From Bufo bufo (Eukaryota > Chordata > Amphibia > Anura > Bufonidae): a stretch of DNA of 64,000 bases. Under the pieces are notes generated by a model that saw only the letters and a program-made list of their open reading frames with translations, ran no database searches and was not told where the DNA came from. Positions 57,811 through 64,000 of this stretch are shown one piece after another. Position numbers and translations under genes: made by a program. Every line of letters starts with the position of its first letter. The first letter of the stretch is position 1. Location: the NCBI RefSeq assembly GCF_905171765.1, contig NC_053391.1:112209409-112273408 (forward strand), in the 5' to 3' direction.

Positions 57811-58094
57811 TAGAGTTGAGCAAACACCTGGATGTTCGGGTTCGAGAAGTTCGGCCGAAACTCCCGAAAATATTCGGGTTCGGGATCCGAACTCGACCCG
57901 AACTTCGCCCGAACCCGAACCCCATTGAAATCAATGGGGACCCGAACTTTTCGGCACTAAAAAGGCTGTAAAATAGCCCAGGAAATGGCTAGAGGGCTGC
58001 AAAAGGCAGCAAAATGTAGGTAAATCCCCTGCAAACAAATGTAGATAGGGAAATGAATAAAAATAAAATAAATAAAAATTAACCAATATCAATT
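57811..58094 (+). mobile_element. hAT-type terminus with CCCGAAC palindromes
   Basis: TAGAGTTGAGCAAACACC followed by repeated TTCGGG/CCCGAA text (57,835-57,925). It breaks into the 93-bp array, so it inserted later or marks a composite boundary. The right end was not found. Confidence 0.5.
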
Positions 58095-58819
58095 GGAGAG
58101 AGGTCCCATTGCAGAGAATCAGGCTTCATGTCACCCACCACTGGAACAGGCCACTGTCAGATATTTAGGCCCCGGCACCCAGACAGAGGAGAGAGGTCCC
58201 ATAGCAGAGAATCAGGCTTCATGTCACCCACCACTGTAACAGGCCACTGTCAGATATTTAGGCCTCGGCACCCAGACAGAGGAGAGAGGTCCCATTGAAG
58301 AGAATCAGGCTTCATGTCACCCACCACTGGAACAGGCCACTGTCAGATATTTAGGCCCCGGCACCCAGACAGAGGAGAGAGGTCCCATTGCAGAGAATCA
58401 GGCTTCATGTCACCCACCACTGGAACAGGCCACTGTCAGATATTTAGGCCCCGGCACCCAGACAGGGGAGAGAGGTCCCATAGCAGAGAATCAGGCTTCA
58501 TGTCACCCACCACTGGAACAGGCCACTGTCAGATATTTAGGCCCCGACACCCAGACAGAGGAGAGAGGTCCCATTGCAGAGAATCAGGCTTCATGTCACC
58601 CACCACTGTAACAGGCCACTGTCAGATATTTAGGCCCCGGCACCCAGACAGGGGAGAGAGGTCCCATAGCAGAGAATCAGGCTTCATGTCACCCACCACT
58701 GGAACAGGCCACTGTCAGATATTTAGGCCCCGACACCCAGACAGAGGAGAGAGGTCCCATTGCAGAGAATCAGGCTTCATGTCACCCACCACTGGAACAG
58801 GCCACTGTCAGATATTTAT
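58095..58819 (+). repeat. Second 93-bp tandem array, about 7.8 copies
   Basis: GGAGAGAGGTCCCATTGCAG starts at 58,095 and 58,188 and recurs every ~93 bases. Because 93 is divisible by three and one frame lacks stops, a 176-codon frame of 31-residue repeats appears; it is not a gene. Confidence 0.93.
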
Positions 58820-59472
58820 AATATATCTAATTTCTAATGCCTGATTCAAACCCCGGTATGTAGGGGGGTATCTCACACGGTCTAAAGCCAGTGTAGGCCT
58901 GAAGTAAATATATCTTTGCACAAAATGGCTGTATTTCAAATGGCTGTATTTCAAATCCCTGATTCAAACCCCTGTATGTAGAGTGTGTATCTCACAGGGC
59001 CTGAACCAGTGTAGGCCTGAATTCAATATTGGTGCACCAAATGTCAGTATTTAAAATCTCTGAATGTAACCCAAATGTATTAAGGGTGTATCTCACAATG
59101 ACATCTGCATCAAAGGCTGCCAACTAAATATTTTGTGCTCAAACGAGTGTTTGTTTAACAACTGAATTTGAAAGCAGTATATAAGCCTGTAATTTCACAC
59201 GTGCTGATGCTGCAAGACCTGAAAATAGTGTTTTTTGTCAAAAAAGTGTGTTTTTCAAACCCCAGAAAATGATGGGTGTATTTCTACCTTAAATTGCACA
59301 CTGACTAATACAGATGTTGTAGATTGCCAAAATTGTGTTTTTTTTGGTAACAGAAATATGAAAGATGTATATATTACACTTGAATTTAACATTTGCAGAT
59401 CTGGAAAATACTGGTATTTGAAAAAAAAAGTGTGTTTTTCAAACCCCAGAAAATGAGGGGTGTATTTATACC
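58820..59472. repeat. Degenerate tandem repeats
   Basis: Loose repeats of GATTCAAACCCC...GTATGTAG (near 58,844 and 58,961) and TTTTTCAAACCCCAGAAAATG (59,249 and 59,434). No gene. Confidence 0.5.
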
Positions 59473-59829
59473 TTAACCGCCTCCCGACCGCCTAACGCAG
59501 GATCGCGTTCCGGAGGCGGCAGCCCTGCGCAGAGTCACGCATATATGCGTCATCTTGCGAGACGCGAGATTTCCTGTGAACGCGCGCACACAGGCGCGCA
59601 CGTTCACAGGATCGGAAGGTAAGCGAGTGGATCTCCAGCCTGCCATCGGCGATTGTTCACTGGCAGGCTGGAGATGCGATTTTTTTTAACCCCTAACAGG
59701 TATATTAGACGCTGTTTTGATAACAGCGTCTAATATACCTGCTACCTGGTCCTCTGGTGGTCCCTTTTGTTTGGTTCGACCACCAGAGGACACAGGCAGC
59801 TCAGTAATATGTAGCACCAAGCACCACAC

Positions 59830-61270
59830 TACACTACACCCACTCCCTGTCACTTATTAACCCCTTATTAACCCCTGATGACCCCTGATCACCCCATATA
59901 GACTCCCTGATCACCCCCCTGTCATTGATCACCCCCTGTCATTGATCACCCCCTTGAAAGGCTCCATTCAGACGTCCGTATGATTTTTACGGATCCACTG
60001 ATACATGGATCGGATCCGCAAAACACATACGGACGTCTGAATGGAGCCTTACAGGAGGGTGATCAATGACAGGGGGTGATCACCCCATATAGACTCCCTG
60101 ATCACCCCCCTGTCATTGATCACCCCCCTGTCATTGATCACCCCCTTGTAGGACTCCATTCAGACGTCCGTATGATTTTTATGGATCCACTGATACATGG
60201 ATCGGATCTGCAAAACACATACAGACGTCTGAATGGAGCCTTACAGGGGGGTGATCACCCCATATAGACTCCCTGATCACCCCCCTGTCATTGATCACCC
60301 CCCTGTCATTGATCACCCCCCTGTAAGGCTGCATTCAGATGTCCGTATGTTTTTTACGGATCCACGGATACATTGATCGGATCCGCAAAACACATACGGA
60401 CATCTGAATGGAGCCTTATAGGGGGGTGATCAATGACAGGGGGGTGATCACCCCATATAGACTCCCTGATCACCCCCCTGTCATTAATCAACCCCCTGTC
60501 ATTGATCACCCCCCTGTAAGGCTGCATTCAGATGTCCGTATGTTTTTTTACGGATCCACAGATACATGGATCGGATCCGCAAAACACATACGGACATCTG
60601 AATGGAGCATTATAGGGGGGTGATCAATGACAGGGGGGTGATCACCCCATATAGACTCCCTGATCACCCCCCTGTCATTGATCACCCCCCATCAATGATC
60701 ACCCCCCTGTAAGGCTGCATTCAGATGTCCGTATGTTTTTTTACGGATCCACAGATACATGGATCGGATCCGCAAAACACATACGGACATCTGAATGGAG
60801 CCTTATAGGGGGGTGATCAATGACAGGGGGGTGATCACCCCATATAGACTCCCTGATCACCCCCCTGTCATTGATCACCACCCTGTCATTGATCACCCCC
60901 CTGTCATTGATCACCCCCCTGTAAGGCTGCATTCAGATGTCCGTATGTTTTTTACAGGTCCACGGATACATGAATCGGATCCGCAAAACACATACGGACA
61001 TCGGAATGGAGCCTTATAGGGGGGTGATCAATGACAGAAGGAAGATCACCCCATATAGACTCCCTGATCACCCCCCTGTCATTGATCACCCCCCTGTAAG
61101 GCTGCATTCAGATGTCCGTATGTTTTTTACGGATCCACGGATACATGGATCGGATCCGCAAAACACATACGGACATCTGAATGGAGCCTTATAGGGGGGT
61201 GATCACCCCATATAGACTCCCTGATCACCCCCCTGTCATTGATCACTCCCCTGTAAGGCTCCATTCAGAC
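59830..61270. repeat. Hairpin array, ~190-bp unit
   Basis: Seven MITE-like hairpins of about 92 bases (first at 59,959-60,050; others near 60,152, 60,327, 60,518, 60,711, 60,924, 61,097; an eighth cut at 61,270) pair AGGCTCCATTCAGACGTCCG-type text with its inverse. The spacers carry GGGGGGTGATCAATGACAGG and its inverse, so they too can fold. Small ORFs here are shadows. Confidence 0.88.
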
Positions 61271-64000
61271 ATTTTTTTGGCCAAAGTTAGCGGAATTATT
61301 TTTTTTTCTTACAAAGTCTCATATTCCACTAACTTGTGTCAAAAAATAAAATCTCACATGAACTCACCATACCCCTCACGGAATCCAAATGCGTAAAAAT
61401 TTTTGACATTTATATTCCAGACTTCTTCTCACGCTTTAGGGCCCCTAGAATGCCAGGGCAGTATAAATACCCCACATGTGACCCCATTTCGGAAAGAAGA
61501 CACCCCAAGGTATTCCGTGAGGGGCATATTGAATCCATGAAAGATTGAAATTTTTGTCCCAAGTTAGCGGAAAGGGAGACTTTCTGAGAAAAAAAATAAT
61601 AATAATAATTTCCGCTAACTTGTGCCAAAAAAAAAAAAATTGATGAACTCGCCATGCCCCTCATTGAATACCTTGGGGTGTCTTCTTTCCAAAATGGGGT
61701 CACATGTGGGGTATTTATACTGCCCTGGAATTTTAGGGGCCCTAAAGCGTGAGAAGAAGTCTGGGATCCAAATGTCTAAAAATGCCCTCATAAAAGGAAT
61801 GTGGGCCCCTTTGCGCATCTAGGCTGCAAAAAAGTGTCACACATCTGGTATCGCCGTACTCAGGATAAGTTGGGCAATGTGTTTTGGGGTGTCATTTTAC
61901 ATATACCCATGCTGGGTGAGATAAATATCTTGGTCAAATGCCAACTTTGTATAAAAAATGGGAAAAGTTGTCTTTTGCCGAGATATTTCTCTCACCCAGC
62001 ATGAGTATATGTAAAAAGACACCCCAATACACATTGCCCAACTTCTCCTGAATACGGCGATACCACATGTGTGACACTTTTTTGCAGCCTAGGTGGGCAA
62101 AGGGGCCGACATTCCAAAAAGCACCTTTAAGATTTCACAGGTCATTTACCTACTTACCACACATTAGGGCCCCTAGAATGCCAGGGCAGTATAACTACCC
62201 CACAAGTGACCCCATTTTGGAAAGAAGACACCCCAAGGTATTCCGTGAGGGGCATGCCGAGTTCCTAGAATTTTTTATTTTTTGTCACAAGTTAGCGAAA
62301 TATGATGATTTTTTTCTTTTTTTTTTTCTTACAAAGTCTCATATTCCACTAACGTGTGACAAAAAATAAAAACTTCCATGAACTCACTATGCCCATCACG
62401 AAATACCTTGGGGTGTCTTCTTTCCAAAATGGGGTCACTTGTGGGTGAGTTATACTGCCCTGGCATTTTAGGGGCCCGAATGCATGAGAAGTGGTTTGAA
62501 ATCAAAATCTGTAAAAAAAATGGCCGGTGAAATCCGAAAGGTGCTCTTTGGAATGTGGGCCCCTTTGCCCACCTAGGCTGCAAAAAAGTGTCACACATCT
62601 GGTATCACCGTACTCAGGAGAAGTTGGGCGATGTGTTTTGGGGTGTCTTTTTACATATACCCATGCTGGGTGAGAGAAATATCTTGGCAAAAGACAACTT
62701 TTCCAATTTTTTTATACAAAGTTGGCATTTGACCGAGATATTTATCTCACCCAGCATGGGTATATGTAAAATGACACCCCAAAACACATTGCCCAACTTC
62801 TCCTGAGTACGGCAATACCAGATGTGTGACACTTTTTTGCAGCCTAGGTGGGCAAAGGGGCCCACATTCCAAAGAGCACCTTTCGGATTTTACCGGCCAT
62901 TTTTTACAGATTTTGATTTCAAACTACTTCTCACGCATTCGGGCCCCTAAAATGCCAGGGCAGTATAACTACCCCACAAGTGACCCCATTTTGGAAAGAA
63001 GACACCCCCAGGTATTTCGTGATGGGCATAGTGAGTTCATGGAAATTATTTTTTTTTGTCACAAGTTAGTGGAATATGAGACCTTGTAAGAAAAAAAATG
63101 AAAAAAAAAATCATCATTTTCCGCTAACTTGTGACAAAAAATAAAAAATTTTAGTAACTCGCCATGCACCTCACGGAATACCTTGGGGTGTCTTCTTTCC
63201 AAAATGGGGTCACTTGTGGGGTAGTTATACTGCCCTGGCATTCTAGGGGCCCTAATGTGTGGTAAGTAGTTTGAAATAAAAATGTGCAAAAAATGACCTG
63301 TGAAATCCTAAAGGTGCTCTTTGGAATATGGGCCCCTTTGCCCACCTAGGCTGCAAAAAAGTGTCACACATCTGGTATCACCATACTCAGGAGAAGTTGG
63401 GCAATGTGTTTTCGGGTGTCATTTTACATATACCCATGCTGGGTGAGATAAATATCTTGGTCAAATGCCAACTTTGTATAAAAAAATGGGAAAAGTTGTC
63501 TTTTGCAAAGATATTTCTCTCACCCAGCATGGGTATATGTAAAATGACACCCCAAAAAACATTGCCCAACTTCTCCTGAGTACGGCAATACCACAAGTGT
63601 GACACATTTTTGCAGCCTAGGTGGGCAAAGGGGCCCACATTCCAAAGAGCACCTTTCGGATTTCACTGGCCATTTTTTACAGATTTTGATTTCAAACTAC
63701 TTCGCACGCATTTGGGCCCCTAAAATGCCAGGGCAGTATAAATACCCCACAAGTGACCCCCTTTTGGAAAGAAGACACCCCAAGGTATTTCGTGATGGGC
63801 ATAGTGAGTTCATGAAAGTTTTTATTTTTTGTCACAAGTTAGTGGAATATGAGACCTTGTAAGAAAAAAAAATAAAAAATCATAATTTTCCGCTAACTTG
63901 TGACAAAAAATAAAAAGTTCTATGAACTCACTATGCCCATCAGCGAATACCTTAGGGTGTCTACTTTCCGAAATGGGGTCATTTGTGGGGTTTTTCTACT
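61271..64000. repeat. Alternating inverted tail repeats
   Basis: GGTGTCTTCTTTCC...GGGGTCA text (near 61,677, 62,410, 63,188, 63,957) alternates with its inverse (near 61,483, 62,207, 62,985, 63,755), giving a period near 775 bases per pair. Closely related to 52,080-53,470. Confidence 0.88.

Larger units (their letters stand above)
59473..64000 (+). mobile_element. Second piggyBac-type element, cut by the window end
   Basis: Begins TTAACCGCCTCCCGACCG with the same order of stem-loops as the element at 48,422, and carries the same alternating tail repeats. No transposase text is present before the window ends, so it is probably a non-autonomous relative. The right end lies outside. Confidence 0.7.

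Noticed and set aside
58095..58819. Regular repeats as a CRISPR array
   Set aside because: Units are contiguous, with no unique spacers, and the window is eukaryotic.
58314..58844. 176-codon frame of 31-residue repeats
   Set aside because: The 93-bp tandem unit is a multiple of three; the frame has no start context or relatives outside the array.
61801..63862. Families of similar 67-100-codon frames (MGPFAHLGCKK-type)
   Set aside because: They recur on both strands because the tail repeats are inverted; no protein motif.

Overview
The window looks like repeat-dominated vertebrate intergenic DNA. The mix of families points to an amphibian, most likely a frog or toad: a CR1-type LINE with an esterase ORF1, a chromodomain Ty3/Gypsy element, several Tc1 families, piggyBac-like TTAA elements, foldback MITEs and hAT elements carrying tandem arrays. 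That is inference from the families; no host gene names the species. I found no convincing host exon, rRNA gene or CRISPR array. Almost every long reading frame belongs to a transposon or is an artefact of a tandem repeat.

Layout. 1-743 is the left half of an older repeat whose right half appears to resume at 12,508. Between them lie a CR1 LINE on the minus strand (749-7,175; ORF1, ORF2 with one in-frame stop, and eight full 5' promoter-like monomers plus a partial one) and an intact Ty3/Gypsy chromovirus on the minus strand (7,176-12,507; single gag-pol ORF, LTRs differing at four bases plus one 7-bp indel). The LINE seems to have inserted into the outer tip of the Gypsy LTR. 12.5-19 kb holds an LTR-like segment, a LINE-1-like scrap, a hAT-type repeat, a MITE and a truncated Tc1. 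19,038-21,339 is a non-autonomous TTAA element. 21.9-28.1 kb is hAT-derived DNA with 112-bp tandem arrays, a decayed hAT transposase and a Tc1 copy inserted in one array. 28,610-31,792 is a decayed piggyBac element holding a hAT MITE with a perfect 8-bp target duplication.

32.4-39.6 kb contains a MITE, a Tc1 remnant, a second hAT transposase remnant between 300-bp inverted arms with a 1.3-kb minisatellite, and a PIF/Harbinger-type MITE. 40.1-40.5 kb is a 78-bp tandem array carrying ZNF143/Staf-like motifs. 42.7-47.4 kb holds three Tc1 copies or fragments, a 147-bp hAT foldback and a 1.1-kb hAT element containing four tRNA-like cassettes in alternating orientation. 48,422-53,930 is a near-complete piggyBac element, followed at once by a 785-bp TTAA foldback. 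55-59.4 kb is hAT-type repeats with two unrelated 93-bp arrays. 59,473 to the window end is a second, apparently non-autonomous relative of the piggyBac element, with a hairpin array and alternating inverted tail repeats.

The genes do not form a pathway; the window is a record of nested insertions. The signals I rate highest are: serial hairpins at matching offsets but with partly different sequences at the left ends of the piggyBac-like elements; tRNA-like cassettes inside a hAT element; TATA-bearing promoter monomers on the CR1 LINE; and the ZNF143-like motif array.
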